The notes: generated from the sequence alone by a model not told the origin. 64,000 bases of DNA from Erysipelotrichaceae bacterium (GCA_020633795.1 JACKCX010000005.1:52626-116625); one strand, 5' to 3'. Counted from the first letter of the stretch, positions 10,261 to 19,842 are shown. A program made the numbers and translations.

Positions 10261-13200
10261 TTAATCGTCAAACTTTTCATCGCCACTATGAGTGGTTAAG
10301 CCAATCGCTTCAGCGTCAACAACGCTTTCGGTTGTTCCTTCACCAGTTAAGTTACGGATATTCGAATTGATTCTTCTCTCTTCTTTCTCCGATTCTTTAG
10401 CGAGAGCGTCCATATCGATGGTATTGCCGTCTTGATCTAACAATTCGACATTCATCGCTAAGGCTTGTAATTCTTTCACTAAAACCTTGAAGGCTTCGGG
10501 AATACCTGGCTTTGGCAATTCTTGGCCCTTAATAATCGCTTCGTAAGTTTTACGACGACCAACACGATCGTCAGATTTAATCGTGTCAATTTCTTGCAAG
10601 ATATGCGCCGCACCATAGGCTTCAAGAGCCCACATTTCCATTTCGCCAAATCGCTGACCACCATTTTGGGCTTTACCGCCTAAAGGTTGTTGAGTGACAA
10701 GGGAGTATGGACCAGTGCTACGAGCATGTAATTTATCATCGACCATGTGGACAAGTTTAATCATGTACATACATCCAACGGTGATTCGTTCATCGAATCT
10801 TTCGCCAGTTGTACCATCGTAAAGAACGGTTTTACCATCTTTAGCCATCTTGGCTTTTTCCATCATATCGAAGATTTCTTCATTAGTGATGCCATCAAAG
10901 ACAGGGGTGGCGATCTTATAGCCTAACTGTCTTAAGGCAAAGCCTAAATGGACTTCGAGAATCTGTCCGATGTTCATACGAGAAGGAACGCCGAGAGGAT
11001 TCAACATAATATCGACTGGGGTGCCATCGGGTAAGAAGGGCATATCACATTCTGGTAAAATACGAGAAATGACACCTTTGTTACCGTGACGACCAGACAT
11101 TTTATCACCTTCAGAAATTTTACGTTTCTGAACAATGTAAACACGAACAACTTCGTTGACTCCAGGAGGAAGTTCAACATCTTTGCTCTTACCTTCACGT
11201 TTGAAGATCTTAACATCGAGAACAATACCCGCTCCACCATGAGGAACGCGTAAGGAAGCATCTTTGCCTTCATTGGTTTTTTCAGCGAAGATGGCCATTA
11301 ATAATTTCTCTTCGGGAGTGGCTTCCGTCTGTCCACGTGGAGTGACTTTACCGACGAGAATATCGCCTTCTTTAACTTCCGTACCAATGACGACGATACC
11401 ACGTTCATCGAGATGAGCTTTGGCTTCCGTTGAAACATTGGGGATATCAGCGGTGATTTCTTCATCGCCGAGCTTTGGAATTGAACGACATTCAAGTTCG
11501 TATTTTTCAATATGAACAGAAGTATAAGTGTCGTCTTTCACGAGTCTTTCACTCATGATGACCGCATCTTCATAGTTGTAACCATTCCAAGTCATGAAAG
11601 CGATGGTCACGTTTTGACCGAGAGCTAAATCACCATTTTCCATGGCGGGGCCATCGGCGATAATTTGACCTTTTGTGATTTGGTCGCCCACTTTAACAAC
11701 CGAATGTTGATTGATGCAAGTGCCTTGGTTACTACGTTCAAATTTTTGTAAGTAGTAAGTACGAGGTTCAGACTGACCTTTTTCAAGGATTTCAATCGTG
11801 CGGCTATCGGAATAAGTGACAACACCATCATCAGCGGCGACAACTGCTAAACCAGAATCGCGAGCGATTTGATGCTCTAATCCCGTGCCCACGACAGGCG
11901 CGTGCGGTCTTAAAAGAGGAAGCGCTTGACGTTGCATGTTCGCGCCCATTAAAGCACGCATGGTATCATCATTTTCAAGGAAAGGAATACAACCAGCGGC
12001 GATAGAGACGATTTGTTTTGGCGAAACATCGACAAAATCAATTTCTTCTTTTTTCGCCATGACGTTTTCGCCTTTGTAACGGGCGACGACTTCATCGTCG
12101 AGAATTTCGCCTTTGGGACCAAGATTAATATTGGCTTCAGCGATGACATAATTCCACTCTTCATCCGCGCTCATGTAAATAGAATCTTTCGCTTCATTTA
12201 AAACGATGAGATTCGCTTTATCCACTTTGCGGTATGGAGTTTCAATAAAACCAAATTTATTGATTTTAGCATAGCTAGCTAAATTGTTAATCAAACCGAT
12301 GTTCTGACCTTCAGGAGTTTCAATCGGACAGATACGTCCATAATGAGAAACGTGAACGTCACGCACTTCAGTCGAAGCGCGATCACGAGTTAAACCACCA
12401 GGGCCTAAAGCGGATAAACGACGTTTATTCGTCAATTCGGCGAGAGGGTTGGTTTGATCCATAAATTGCGAGAGTTGGCTGCTGGCGAAGAATTCGCGAA
12501 TGGAAGCCGTCAAAGGACGAGGATTAATCAAAGCCTTTGGTTTGACATTTCCTAAATCACTAATCGACATCTTTTGTTGAACGGTTTTCACCATTTTGCC
12601 AAGACCGATACGGAATTGATTTTGAATTAATTCACCGACGCAACGAATACGACGGTTACCTAAGTGATCGATATCATCAGTGGAACCGAATCCATCCATC
12701 ACATTAAGGAAATAGGAAAAGACAGCGACAATATCACTGATGGTGACATGTGAAGCGGTCGAGTTGAGGTCGGTACCAATAATTGGGCAAACCTTCTTTT
12801 CCTTTTCATTTTTGTAAACTTTAACGATATTGACATTACCGTGATTATCAAGGCGTTCATTAACTTTCAAGATATGGAGATGGGCACCTTTTTCGAAAAA
12901 ATCTTCATCGCGTAAAGCGTCAACATCCTCAGAAGTGAGAGTATAACCTTTCTTGAAGCGAACTTCACCATCTGCGGAAACGAGATTTTCCGCTAAGGTG
13001 CGGTTTGCTAAACGGTTGTAAATACCTAATTTTTTAATATATTTATATCGACCAGCCCGGCCTAAATCATATCTCTTCGGATCAAAGAATTTTTGAACGA
13101 GGAAGTTAACCGTTCCTTCTTCAGTAATGGGTTCGCCTGGTTTCATTTTTCTAAAAATCTCGACAAGAGCAGCTTTAGCTGACTTAATCTTCAAATCTTC

Positions 13201-13875
13201 ATCTTTACTGATGGTTAATTCTAAAGCTTCGTTGTGACCGAATAAACTGATGATATCTTCATCAGATTCAATACCTAACGCACGGAGTAAAATCGTCGCA
13301 TGCATTTTTCTTTGACGGTCGATACGAACGGACAAAATGTCCTTGTTATCACTTTCGAATTGCAACCATGTTCCTCTTCCAGGAATAAGGTCAGCTTCGT
13401 AGAGATATTTTCCAGCTTTCATATCTTTGGAAAGATAGGCACCTGGAGAACGAACTAACTGACTAACAATGACTCTTTCCGCTCCATTGACGATGAATGT
13501 TCCACTCTTCGTCATCAAAGGGAAATCGCTCATGTAAACTTCCGCTTCCTGAATCTCACCAGTCGCTTTGTGATTTAATCGTAAAGTGACATAAATTGGG
13601 ACACAATAAGTCAAATCTTGCGCTTTGCATTCATAAAGAGGATGCTTAGGTTCGCCGAGACGGACCGAAACATAATCAATTGACAAGGTGTCGGTGTAGT
13701 TACTAATCGGAAAACTTTCCTTAAAAACTTCATCGAGGCCTTTCTCTTTAAACTCTTCGTAAGATTTGGTTTGAATTTCTACGAGGTTTGGTAAAGATAA
13801 TTTGCCGGAGAATCGGGAATAATCATAACGATCATTGTTTAACTTGTTTAATTTAGCAATGTTTCTAATTGACAT
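10261..13875 (-). CDS. rpoB: RNA polymerase subunit beta
   Basis: Core RNA polymerase subunit forming the second half of the active cleft. At 1204 residues it is close to the Firmicute norm. The rifampicin-binding region is recognisable around [17 protein letters not shown] and [14 protein letters not shown]; the cluster carries the wild-type-like Q, D, H/N-type residues except that the E. coli 'THKRR' motif reads TNKRR here, a position where change can affect rifampicin binding in other species. The later motifs GYNYEDA and [10 protein letters not shown] are present. It is transcribed from the rplJL side through the rsmC-like gene, with SD GGAG shortly before the ATG. Confidence 0.99.
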   Translation of the reverse strand: MSIRNIAKLNKLNNDRYDYSRFSGKLSLPNLVEIQTKSYEEFKEKGLDEVFKESFPISNYTDTLSIDYVSVRLGEPKHPLYECKAQDLTYCVPIYVTLRLNHKATGEIQEAEVYMSDFPLMTKSGTFIVNGAERVIVSQLVRSPGAYLSKDMKAGKYLYEADLIPGRGTWLQFESDNKDILSVRIDRQRKMHATILLRALGIESDEDIISLFGHNEALELTISKDEDLKIKSAKAALVEIFRKMKPGEPITEEGTVNFLVQKFFDPKRYDLGRAGRYKYIKKLGIYNRLANRTLAENLVSADGEVRFKKGYTLTSEDVDALRDEDFFEKGAHLHILKVNERLDNHGNVNIVKVYKNEKEKKVCPIIGTDLNSTASHVTISDIVAVFSYFLNVMDGFGSTDDIDHLGNRRIRCVGELIQNQFRIGLGKMVKTVQQKMSISDLGNVKPKALINPRPLTASIREFFASSQLSQFMDQTNPLAELTNKRRLSALGPGGLTRDRASTEVRDVHVSHYGRICPIETPEGQNIGLINNLASYAKINKFGFIETPYRKVDKANLIVLNEAKDSIYMSADEEWNYVIAEANINLGPKGEILDDEVVARYKGENVMAKKEEIDFVDVSPKQIVSIAAGCIPFLENDDTMRALMGANMQRQALPLLRPHAPVVGTGLEHQIARDSGLAVVAADDGVVTYSDSRTIEILEKGQSEPRTYYLQKFERSNQGTCINQHSVVKVGDQITKGQIIADGPAMENGDLALGQNVTIAFMTWNGYNYEDAVIMSERLVKDDTYTSVHIEKYELECRSIPKLGDEEITADIPNVSTEAKAHLDERGIVVIGTEVKEGDILVGKVTPRGQTEATPEEKLLMAIFAEKTNEGKDASLRVPHGGAGIVLDVKIFKREGKSKDVELPPGVNEVVRVYIVQKRKISEGDKMSGRHGNKGVISRILPECDMPFLPDGTPVDIMLNPLGVPSRMNIGQILEVHLGFALRQLGYKIATPVFDGITNEEIFDMMEKAKMAKDGKTVLYDGTTGERFDERITVGCMYMIKLVHMVDDKLHARSTGPYSLVTQQPLGGKAQNGGQRFGEMEMWALEAYGAAHILQEIDTIKSDDRVGRRKTYEAIIKGQELPKPGIPEAFKVLVKELQALAMNVELLDQDGNTIDMDALAKESEKEERRINSNIRNLTGEGTTESVVDAEAIGLTTHSGDEKFDD

Positions 13876-13901
13876 TCTAATGGCTCCTTAAATCTAAATA
13901 T

Positions 13902-14507
13902 TTATTTGTTCACTTTAATAGCTTGGTAGATGTAATAACCTTTATCTCTTTTTAATAAAGAGATGTTCCCAAACAAGCTTTCGATATATCGGCTTGCTGT
14001 CGGAGCGCCTTGGTTTTTACGAATAACCACGAATAGTGAACCGCCATCAATTAAGCGTTGTAAGGCTCCTTCATACATCGCATAGGTAATACTTTTACCA
14101 GCTCGTATGGGGGGATTCACAACAATTGAATCATATGGTCCTTCAATGTTTTCATAGATATCACTTCGAAGGCAAGTGACTCTTTGGCTTAATCCAAGTG
14201 TTTGAGCGTTCTCTTCGCATAACGCGAGAGCACGCGTATTGATATCAGCGAGATCAACTCTCGCCTGTGATGAGGTCATCGCGATAGTTAAGCCAATAGG
14301 GCCATAACCACATCCTAAATCAAGAATTTTCCCCGTAAGATGAAGGGGTATTAAGACCTTCAAAAAGGCCAAACTACCCTCATCAACCTTACTTTTGGAA
14401 AACACTCCGTTGTCAGTTTTAAAGTTAATAACATGACCATCAATTTCCAATTTAATCAATCGTTCTTTTGACGCTAATAGAGGATCGTTTTGAAAATAAT
14501 GGGACAT
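13902..14507 (-). CDS. Class I SAM methyltransferase, RsmC/YbxB-like
   Basis: The 201-residue protein has a Rossmann methyltransferase fold: motif I LDLGCGYGPIG (about residues 61-71), an acidic residue after strand 2 (LADIN) and the catalytic NPPIRAGK motif, typical of N2-guanine rRNA methyltransferases. In B. subtilis a homologous gene (ybxB) occupies the same place between rplL and rpoB, so the location is ancestral. It is half the length of E. coli RsmC and corresponds to its C-terminal catalytic half. Probable role: modification of a guanine in rRNA; the exact base cannot be read from sequence. SD before the ATG is weak (TAGGTAG). Confidence 0.88.
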   Translation of the reverse strand: MSHYFQNDPLLASKERLIKLEIDGHVINFKTDNGVFSKSKVDEGSLAFLKVLIPLHLTGKILDLGCGYGPIGLTIAMTSSQARVDLADINTRALALCEENAQTLGLSQRVTCLRSDIYENIEGPYDSIVVNPPIRAGKSITYAMYEGALQRLIDGGSLFVVIRKNQGAPTASRYIESLFGNISLLKRDKGYYIYQAIKVNK

Positions 14508-14536
14508 ATCTACCTATAAAACAACTCGGAATTTAA

Positions 14537-14914
14537 TTATTTAATTTCGATTTCAGCACCAGCGGCCACTAAAGCTTTCTTGTGTTCTTCAGCTTCGACT
14601 GGGGAAATGTGCTCTTTGATAGCGACTGGAGCGCCATCTGTTAATTTCTTGGCATCCATTAAGCCTAAGCCAGTAATCGCTTGGACAGCTTTGATGACTT
14701 GGACTTTGGAAGCGCCGACGCTCTTCAAGATTAAAGAGACTTCGGTTGGGCCAGCAGCTGGTCCCTCTTCTTCTTCCGCTGGAGCCGCCGCAGCGACTGG
14801 AGCAGCAGCGGTAACGCCGAATTCAGCTTCGACCGCTTTGACTAATTCATTGAGTTCAAGAACACTCATTTCCTTCAATGAGGCAATGATTTCTTCTTTT
14901 GTTAATTTTGCCAT
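14537..14914 (-). CDS. rplL: 50S ribosomal protein L7/L12
   Basis: L7/L12 forms the flexible stalk of the 50S subunit that recruits translational GTPases. The 125-residue protein has an N-terminal dimerisation helix pair, an alanine- and glutamate-rich hinge (about residues 36-52), and the globular C-terminal domain with the signature [20 protein letters not shown]. It follows rplJ after 23 bases, with AGGAGG before the ATG, as expected for the 10 + (L12)n stalk genes. The high GC of this gene relative to its surroundings reflects alanine codons. Confidence 0.98.
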   Translation of the reverse strand: MAKLTKEEIIASLKEMSVLELNELVKAVEAEFGVTAAAPVAAAAPAEEEEGPAAGPTEVSLILKSVGASKVQVIKAVQAITGLGLMDAKKLTDGAPVAIKEHISPVEAEEHKKALVAAGAEIEIK

Positions 14915-14937
14915 AATGATTTCCTCCTAAATTGGCA

Positions 14938-15426
14938 TTACTTGGCATCCGCGACTGCTTGCACCGCGCAAGCAAATTGACGGATAGGTGCTTGTAAGCA
15001 CGATAAGAACATCGAGATCATACCGTCTTTATCTGGTAGAGTAGCGACTTCGATAATTCCCGCTTTGTCGAGGGCTTTACCTTCCGCAATACCACCTTTG
15101 ATGGTAAGAACATCTCCGAATCGACGAGAGTATTTTTTCAAAACTTTTGGTCCTTCGCTTAAATCTTTGGAAAAAATTAAAGCGTTAGGTCCAACAAGTA
15201 AATCATCAAGACCTTTGTAGCCAAGTTGATCAACTGCACGAGTAACAAGAGAGTTCTTGTAAACTGAGAGTTCAGCATTGACTTCGCGAAGATCACGACG
15301 AAGTTGTTGAATTTGCGAAACAGTTAAACCACGGAATTCAGCAATAGTGACACTACCACTTTTTTTCGTTTTGTCAGCGATTTCTTTTACAACATTTTGT
15401 TTTGCTTCTAAAACTTGTTGATTCAT
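14938..15426 (-). CDS. rplJ: 50S ribosomal protein L10
   Basis: L10 anchors the L7/L12 dimers to the 50S stalk base. The 162-residue product has the N-terminal rRNA-binding domain (with AEFRGLTVSQIQQLRRDLR around residues 29-47) and a C-terminal helix for L12 binding. It is preceded by AAGGAGG and by a recognisable L10 leader RNA, by which excess L10(L12)4 represses translation in other bacteria. It starts 134 bases after rplA. Family and role are secure. Confidence 0.98.
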   Translation of the reverse strand: MNQQVLEAKQNVVKEIADKTKKSGSVTIAEFRGLTVSQIQQLRRDLREVNAELSVYKNSLVTRAVDQLGYKGLDDLLVGPNALIFSKDLSEGPKVLKKYSRRFGDVLTIKGGIAEGKALDKAGIIEVATLPDKDGMISMFLSCLQAPIRQFACAVQAVADAK

Positions 15427-15458
15427 ATTCTTTTACCTCCTTCATTTGTTGATTGTTT

Positions 15459-15546
15459 GAGGCTCCAATATACGGGCAGAAATTTATTTCTTACGCCTCG
15501 GTAACATGATTAAGGCTCCACGCCCGTTACTGTCTTTGGTATATTG
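15459..15546 (-). ncRNA. Ribosomal protein L10 leader
   Basis: Minus strand element between rplA and rplJ. It contains CCAAAGACAG, TAACGGGCG, TTACCGAGGCG and TGCCCG in the order of the known L10 leader motif (Rfam L10_leader), and the outer ends CAATATAC and GTATATTG pair perfectly (15539-15546 with 15466-15473). The known role is autogenous control of rplJ-rplL by L10 or L10-L12. Confidence 0.85.
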
Positions 15547-15560
15547 AAAACTTTTTTTAA

Positions 15561-16247
15561 TTATTTACGACCTTCGAATGTAAAGTGAACAGCTGGTCCC
15601 ATGGTCGTATGAAGAACCGCGTTTTTCACGTAAACGTTTTTAACCGCCGCTGGTTTTGCTTTCATGACAGCTTCACAAAATACTTTGAGATTTTCAACGA
15701 TTTTAGAAGTTTCAAATGAAGCGCGTGCGATAGTGACATGCATATTGCCTTCCTTATCGACACGATATTCAATTTTACCAGCTTTGATTTCTTTGATGGC
15801 CTTGACGATATCAGGTGAGACAGTGCCAGTCTTAGGATTTGGCATTAAACCTTTTGGTCCTAAAACACGACCTAACTTACCGATTTCACCCATCATGTTT
15901 GGGGTGGCCACGATGACATCAAAGTCAAACCAGTTTTCGTGTTGGATTTTATCGAGCATTTCCTTGCCACCGACGAAATCCGCGCCAGCAGACTTAGCAT
16001 CTTCAACTTTATCAGTAATCGCTAAAACTTTTTTTGTTTTGCCATTTCCGTTTGGAAGGATGAGAGTTCCTCTGACTTGTTGATCAGCTTGCTTAGGGTC
16101 GACATTGAGTTTGAGAGAGACATCAATGGTCGCATCAAACTTCACAGTTGATGTTTCCTTGACTAATTGGCTCGCTTCTTCAAGGCTATAAAGCTTTTCG
16201 GCTTCAATTTTCTCTAAAGCGGCTAAATATTTTTTGTTTCTTTTCAT
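15561..16247 (-). CDS. rplA: 50S ribosomal protein L1
   Basis: L1 forms the mobile stalk on the E-site side of the 50S subunit and is a translational repressor of its own mRNA in many bacteria. The 228-residue product has the standard length and the central signature (GPKGLMPNPKTGTVS, about residues 125-139). It follows rplK after 12 bases with a GGAGC ribosome-binding site. The pair rplK-rplA is conserved across bacteria; the structured rplK leader upstream may be the L1 target (inference). Confidence 0.98.
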   Translation of the reverse strand: MKRNKKYLAALEKIEAEKLYSLEEASQLVKETSTVKFDATIDVSLKLNVDPKQADQQVRGTLILPNGNGKTKKVLAITDKVEDAKSAGADFVGGKEMLDKIQHENWFDFDVIVATPNMMGEIGKLGRVLGPKGLMPNPKTGTVSPDIVKAIKEIKAGKIEYRVDKEGNMHVTIARASFETSKIVENLKVFCEAVMKAKPAAVKNVYVKNAVLHTTMGPAVHFTFEGRK

Positions 16248-16259
16248 AATAGTTGCTCC

Positions 16260-16673
16260 TTAGTCATCGACAACAATGCCCATGTTAAGAGCGCTACCTT
16301 CGACGATCTTCATCGCTGCTTCAATGTCAATGCAGTTAAGATCTGGTAATTTGTATTCCGCGATTTTGCGGATTTGTTCTTTGGAGATGTGACCCACAAT
16401 AGCTTTTCGGCCTGAGGCACTACCCTTTTGAACGCCAGCAGCTTTTAAGATTAAACCTGCCACTGGAGAGGTTTTGACGACGAAATCAAACGATTTGTCT
16501 TCATAAGCCGTGATAAGAACTGGAACAATTTCCCCACGTCTGTCAGCAGTTTTAGCATTGAAATCCACACAGAATTTACCCATGTTAATACCCGCGGCAG
16601 CAAGTTTTGGACCTGGTTTAGCGTCACCGCCAGGAAGTTCAAGTTTCAAGACTTTCGCGATTTTTTTACTCAC
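16260..16673 (-). CDS. rplK: 50S ribosomal protein L11, with a shortened N-terminal loop
   Basis: L11 binds the GTPase-associated centre of 23S rRNA. The start chosen is GTG at 16673, because AGGAGG lies 9 bases upstream; the frame is open further upstream (to 16802) but that part shows no homology to L11. This gives 137 residues against about 141 for the family. The C-terminal rRNA-binding domain and the end (MKIVEGSALNMGIVVDD) are normal. The N-terminal domain is odd: where most L11 proteins have a proline-rich PAPPVGPALGQxGVNI segment, this one has PGPKLAAAGINM (residues 20-31), four residues shorter and lacking the paired prolines and GPALG. Frame and flanks are intact, so it is not an obvious frameshift. 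Confidence 0.95.
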   Translation of the reverse strand: MSKKIAKVLKLELPGGDAKPGPKLAAAGINMGKFCVDFNAKTADRRGEIVPVLITAYEDKSFDFVVKTSPVAGLILKAAGVQKGSASGRKAIVGHISKEQIRKIAEYKLPDLNCIDIEAAMKIVEGSALNMGIVVDD

Positions 16674-16889
16674 GTGACTTTTCCTCCTATTTCTAGATTT
16701 TGTCCGTGCGTGGTTGACGAGTGAACCGCCACTCTTCCACGATAGACTTATTACATATGCGTCCATGCTCTCATACGTGGAGGCAACATGCTTGATAAGC
16801 ATAACAAATGTATACGCGCGTTGGCAAGAAATATTTATATAAATATGAAAGAATGTTTGATATCCTAATGATTAGCAAAAAATATTATA
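16674..16889 (-). promoter_or_regulatory. rplK promoter and long structured leader
   Basis: This stretch of about 300 bases between rplK and trkH has no gene. On the minus strand an extended -10 promoter TGC-TATAAT lies at 16884-16889, giving a leader of about 200 bases. It contains hairpin ATGCTT-ATC-AAGCAT and, nearer the gene, an outer stem CGTGG/CCACG around an inner GAGTG/CACTC with an asymmetric internal loop. This is consistent with a ribosomal-protein autoregulatory site, perhaps for L1, but I cannot match it to a known family. Confidence 0.45.
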
Positions 16890-16941
16890 GCAAAGCAAAT
16901 TGTAAACAATTTGTAAAAGATAGACATTTTCGCTTTACTAG

Positions 16942-16970
16942 TTTATAATACTGACAATTCGAAAGTGTCG
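16942..16970 (+). promoter_or_regulatory. Promoter of trkH
   Basis: -35 TAGACA lies at 16919-16924 and -10 TATAAT at 16942-16947 with 17 bases between. The leader of about 22 bases has no Shine-Dalgarno site but a 5-bp hairpin TTCGA-AAGTG-TCGAA that ends a few bases before the ATG. Confidence 0.6.
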
Positions 16971-16975
16971 AACCG

Positions 16976-18352
16976 ATGAAAAGAAAAAGTAGATTAAATC
17001 CCTATGCCCTCGTTCTCCTGTCATTCGCCATCATCATCCTTTTAGGATCAATTTTGCTCGTTATGCCTTGGGCTCAAGGCAGTGGTCAATGGGCATGGAA
17101 TAATTATTTTGATGCCCTCTTTACAGCGACCAGCGCGACTTGCGTGACTGGCTTGAGTGTTTACCATAGTGGCATCAAAGATGAATTAAGCATCGGAGGA
17201 CAGATTGTCTTATTAGCCATGATTCAAATTGGTGGTTTAGGATTTATCACAGTTTTAGCTTTCTTCATCACATTGTTTAAGTCTAAACTACAATTTAAAG
17301 ATAGATACTTCCTTTCACAGGCGGTTAATTCCACCAACGTTGGCGATGTTGTTCGGTTCGTGAGAAAAATTATTGTTATCTCTTTTTCCATTGAATTAGT
17401 GGGAACCTTAGTGGGCTTACCAGTTTTTATAACCATGTTTCCTAATAATTTTGGAATGGCCATTTGGAATTCTATTTTCACTTGTATTTCCGCTTTTAAC
17501 AACGCTGGTTTTGATATCTTAGGGAATACATCATTAATTCACGAAGCTGGCACTTTAGTGGGAAGTTTACCAAATTGGGCGAATATTTACCTTGATGTTT
17601 ATGTCATGGTTCTCATCGTCGCTGGCGGTATTTCATTCCTTGTTTTGACCGATATCTTTTCCTTTAAAAAACGTCCTGAACAATGGAGAGCTTTTACCAA
17701 AATTGTTTTGCTCACTACTTCATTCTTAATCGTCATTGGCTTTGTGTGGTTCTTAGGATTTGAATGTTTCAAAGGATCGGACAGTATGACACCTCTTGAT
17801 GCCATCTTCCAAAGTATCACTTGTCGAACTGCTGGTTTCTCAACCTACAACCAAGCAAATTTATCTATTGGAAGCAAAATCTTTAGCTGTATATTAATGT
17901 TTATTGGTGGTTCTCCTCTTGGTACCGCAGGTGGTATTAAAACCACGACATTATTCATGATCATTCTCGCCATCTTTAGTTATTTACGAGGCAAAAATGT
18001 CAGCGCCTTTAAGCGCACTTATTCCACCAAGATGATTGTTAAAGCCATGTCCTTATTCTTTATTGCTATTTTAACTGTTATTATTTGTTTTATAATTATA
18101 TCGACGCTTGAGCAAAGTCAAAATATTCCTTCCGAGAATATCTTGTTTGAAGTCTTCTCGGCATTCGGAACAGTAGGATTATCAACGGGAATCAACCCAG
18201 ATCTAAGCGTCGGAAGTAAATCTATTCTTATCTTCTTGATGTTCGCTGGCCGACTTGGACCGATGACTTTCTTCCAAGTTTTCCAAATCAACATGAATAA
18301 AGAAGGTTCCGCTCACTATAAATATGTCGAGGAAGATTTCCTCATTGGATAA
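16976..18352 (+). CDS. Potassium uptake protein, TrkH/KtrB family
   Basis: Membrane subunit of a Trk/Ktr K+ uptake system. The 458-residue polytopic protein has the four pore-loop selectivity filters of the SKT family: TCVTGL (about residue 54), NNAGF (about 174), TCRTAGF (about 281) and TVGLST (about 398). The length suits KtrB/TrkH of Firmicutes. It is followed after 12 bases by the cytoplasmic regulatory subunit. The ATG has no Shine-Dalgarno site. Together the pair would import K+ driven by Na+ or H+ gradients, gated by nucleotides and, in many Firmicutes, by c-di-AMP (family knowledge). Confidence 0.93.
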   Translation: MKRKSRLNPYALVLLSFAIIILLGSILLVMPWAQGSGQWAWNNYFDALFTATSATCVTGLSVYHSGIKDELSIGGQIVLLAMIQIGGLGFITVLAFFITLFKSKLQFKDRYFLSQAVNSTNVGDVVRFVRKIIVISFSIELVGTLVGLPVFITMFPNNFGMAIWNSIFTCISAFNNAGFDILGNTSLIHEAGTLVGSLPNWANIYLDVYVMVLIVAGGISFLVLTDIFSFKKRPEQWRAFTKIVLLTTSFLIVIGFVWFLGFECFKGSDSMTPLDAIFQSITCRTAGFSTYNQANLSIGSKIFSCILMFIGGSPLGTAGGIKTTTLFMIILAIFSYLRGKNVSAFKRTYSTKMIVKAMSLFFIAILTVIICFIIISTLEQSQNIPSENILFEVFSAFGTVGLSTGINPDLSVGSKSILIFLMFAGRLGPMTFFQVFQINMNKEGSAHYKYVEEDFLIG

Positions 18353-18364
18353 AGGAGAAAAGAT

Positions 18365-19036
18365 ATGTCAAAGAAATCATATGCTGTTATCGGACTAGGT
18401 CAATTTGGGCGAGCTGTTGTCGAAGAATTAGTCGCCAATAGCGCTGATGTTATCGCTATCGATAATGATGAAGATATCGTCAAAAAAGTAGCCGTTTTAT
18501 TACCCACCGCTTTTGTGGCGGATTCCACCGATGAAGAAGCCTTAAAAGAATTAGGTGTTCAAGATGTTGATGCTGCCATTATTGCCTTTGGAGGTAATAA
18601 AGAAGCGGCCGTTCTCACCACCGTTATTTTGCGTGACTTAGGAATTAAACAAATTATCGTTCGCAGCGATGATGATTATTTTGTTCCAATCATGAAAAAG
18701 CTTGGTGCCACCGAAGTTATCACTCCTCAAAAAGCGGCTGGCATCGCCTTAGCCAATCGCCTTGGTAACGAAGACTTTAAAGATTTCTATAAACTGGATA
18801 ATCAACATTCCGTTATTTCGCTGATGGTCAATCCCGGATTTGTTCCCACGACGATCATGGAATTAAATCCTAAAATCAAGTTCGGCGTGAGCCTTGTTCT
18901 CATTATCCGCAACGGAAAATCATTCGTGCCAGGTGGTACGGATTCCATCCTTCCAGACGATAATATCTTTGTGGTGGGAAGCACCAAAGAGATTCGCGAA
19001 TTCCGCGAGACATTAAATGGGAAAAAAGGAAAGTAG
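18365..19036 (+). CDS. Potassium uptake regulatory subunit, TrkA/KtrA family
   Basis: Cytoplasmic ring-forming partner of the preceding channel. The 223-residue protein has an RCK N domain with the Rossmann motif GLGQFG (residues 10-15) and the acidic IDND after strand 2, then an RCK C domain (about residues 135-220, with the VPGGTDSILPDDNIFVVGS stretch typical of the ligand-binding half). A single RCK N + C unit matches KtrA rather than the doubled TrkA of enterobacteria. GGAGAAAAG precedes the ATG. The gene ends at a strong terminator. Confidence 0.95.
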   Translation: MSKKSYAVIGLGQFGRAVVEELVANSADVIAIDNDEDIVKKVAVLLPTAFVADSTDEEALKELGVQDVDAAIIAFGGNKEAAVLTTVILRDLGIKQIIVRSDDDYFVPIMKKLGATEVITPQKAAGIALANRLGNEDFKDFYKLDNQHSVISLMVNPGFVPTTIMELNPKIKFGVSLVLIIRNGKSFVPGGTDSILPDDNIFVVGSTKEIREFRETLNGKKGK

Positions 19037-19062
19037 TATTCCTTCAAATTAGACAAAAAGAA

Positions 19063-19093
19063 AAGCCACTTGATTATTTTATCTCAGTGGCTT
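19063..19093. terminator. Bidirectional terminator between trkA and an XRE gene
   Basis: AAGCCACT (19063-19070) pairs with AGTGGCTT (19086-19093), with T-rich tails in both directions. It serves the plus-strand potassium operon and the minus-strand regulator. Confidence 0.85.
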
Positions 19094-19095
19094 TT

Positions 19096-19701
19096 TTATT
19101 TTCGCTGATGGTTCATGACAAACCAGATACCCAATGCCATTTGAAGCGGTATTCCTAAAAGGAAGATTGGCCACAATTGCCAGGCGCATATCGTACAGTA
19201 TAAGGCGGCTAAAAACGACCAAATTAAAATCGATTCCACAATTAAATTAAAGAGAGAAGAACGGAAAAATTTCTTATTCGCCACAATGGCCAAAATACAA
19301 GAAGCGGGAACGGCCCACAAGTAAGCTTGCCAGTAACCTTTTCCAAGTTGAATAAAAGTATAGACAAATACAATGGTCGCAATCATCCAAAAGATGGTTA
19401 TCAAAAGAGCGGTGATGAGAATTTTATTTTGAAATTCGTTTTTCTTATCGCGAAGAAATTCTTTCTTTTCAGAAGGAGTGCCTTCATGAGTTAAATAATC
19501 AATTGTTACTCCGTAAAATTCACACAAATCATAAAGTGTTTCAATGTCTGGGATGGTATCACCTTTTTCCCATTTTGAAACAGCCTTATCTGAATAATTA
19601 AACTTTTCAGCTAATTCTAATTGCGTGAGTTTGGCTTCTTTGCGCAGCTGAGTTAAATTATCGCCGATGATTTCCCGAATGTTTGCCATACTCATAAACA
19701 T
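19096..19701 (-). CDS. XRE-family regulator with four membrane segments
   Basis: The 201-residue protein has an N-terminal helix-turn-helix (about residues 11-66; LTQLELAEKF and SDKAVSKWEKGD are the DNA-binding part), a charged linker and about four hydrophobic segments (about residues 95-195). It is a membrane-anchored transcription regulator of unknown signal. ATGs occur at codons 1, 3 and 5; a -10 (TATTTA) ends only 4 bases before the first, so the message is probably leaderless. It stands divergent to the large exported-protein operon with operator-like repeats between, which suggests it controls that operon (inference). A paralog with the same layout starts at 63387. Confidence 0.85.
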   Translation of the reverse strand: MFMSMANIREIIGDNLTQLRKEAKLTQLELAEKFNYSDKAVSKWEKGDTIPDIETLYDLCEFYGVTIDYLTHEGTPSEKKEFLRDKKNEFQNKILITALLITIFWMIATIVFVYTFIQLGKGYWQAYLWAVPASCILAIVANKKFFRSSLFNLIVESILIWSFLAALYCTICAWQLWPIFLLGIPLQMALGIWFVMNHQRK

Positions 19702-19705
19702 ACCC

Positions 19706-19733
19706 TAAATAGCACTTTTTTTCAACAATTCAA
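19706..19733 (-). promoter_or_regulatory. Promoter of the XRE regulator (leaderless type)
   Basis: -35 TTGAAT (19728-19733), 16 bases, -10 TATTTA (19706-19711), 4 bases to the ATG at 19701. Confidence 0.5.
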
Positions 19734-19741
19734 AATGTTGG

Positions 19742-19798
19742 TATCTCTTTTTGGGAGAGTGATATATTCATTCTCAAACTTAGAGAATGATATCTCTT
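19742..19798. repeat. Cluster of operator-like half-sites
   Basis: GAGAGTGATAT (19755-19765) and GAGAATGATAT (19783-19793) are direct repeats 28 bases apart. An inverted copy ATTCATTCTC lies at 19766-19775, and TATCTCT occurs at 19742-19748 and 19791-19797. TCATTCTC and GAGAATGA form a perfect dyad around a 7-base spacer. The cluster sits midway between the XRE gene and the exported-protein operon. Confidence 0.55.
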
Positions 19799-19842
19799 GA
19801 TAATAAATTATTTAATAGGGTTATTTCAAAAATTCATTTCAC

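Noticed and set aside
14580..14930. A 116-codon open frame on the plus strand opposite rplL.
   Set aside because: It is the antisense shadow of the alanine-rich rplL gene.
16674..16802. N-terminal extension of L11 from an upstream ATG at 16802.
   Set aside because: The AGGAGG site lies 9 bases before the GTG at 16673, and the extra 43 residues match nothing in L11; this stretch is the structured leader.
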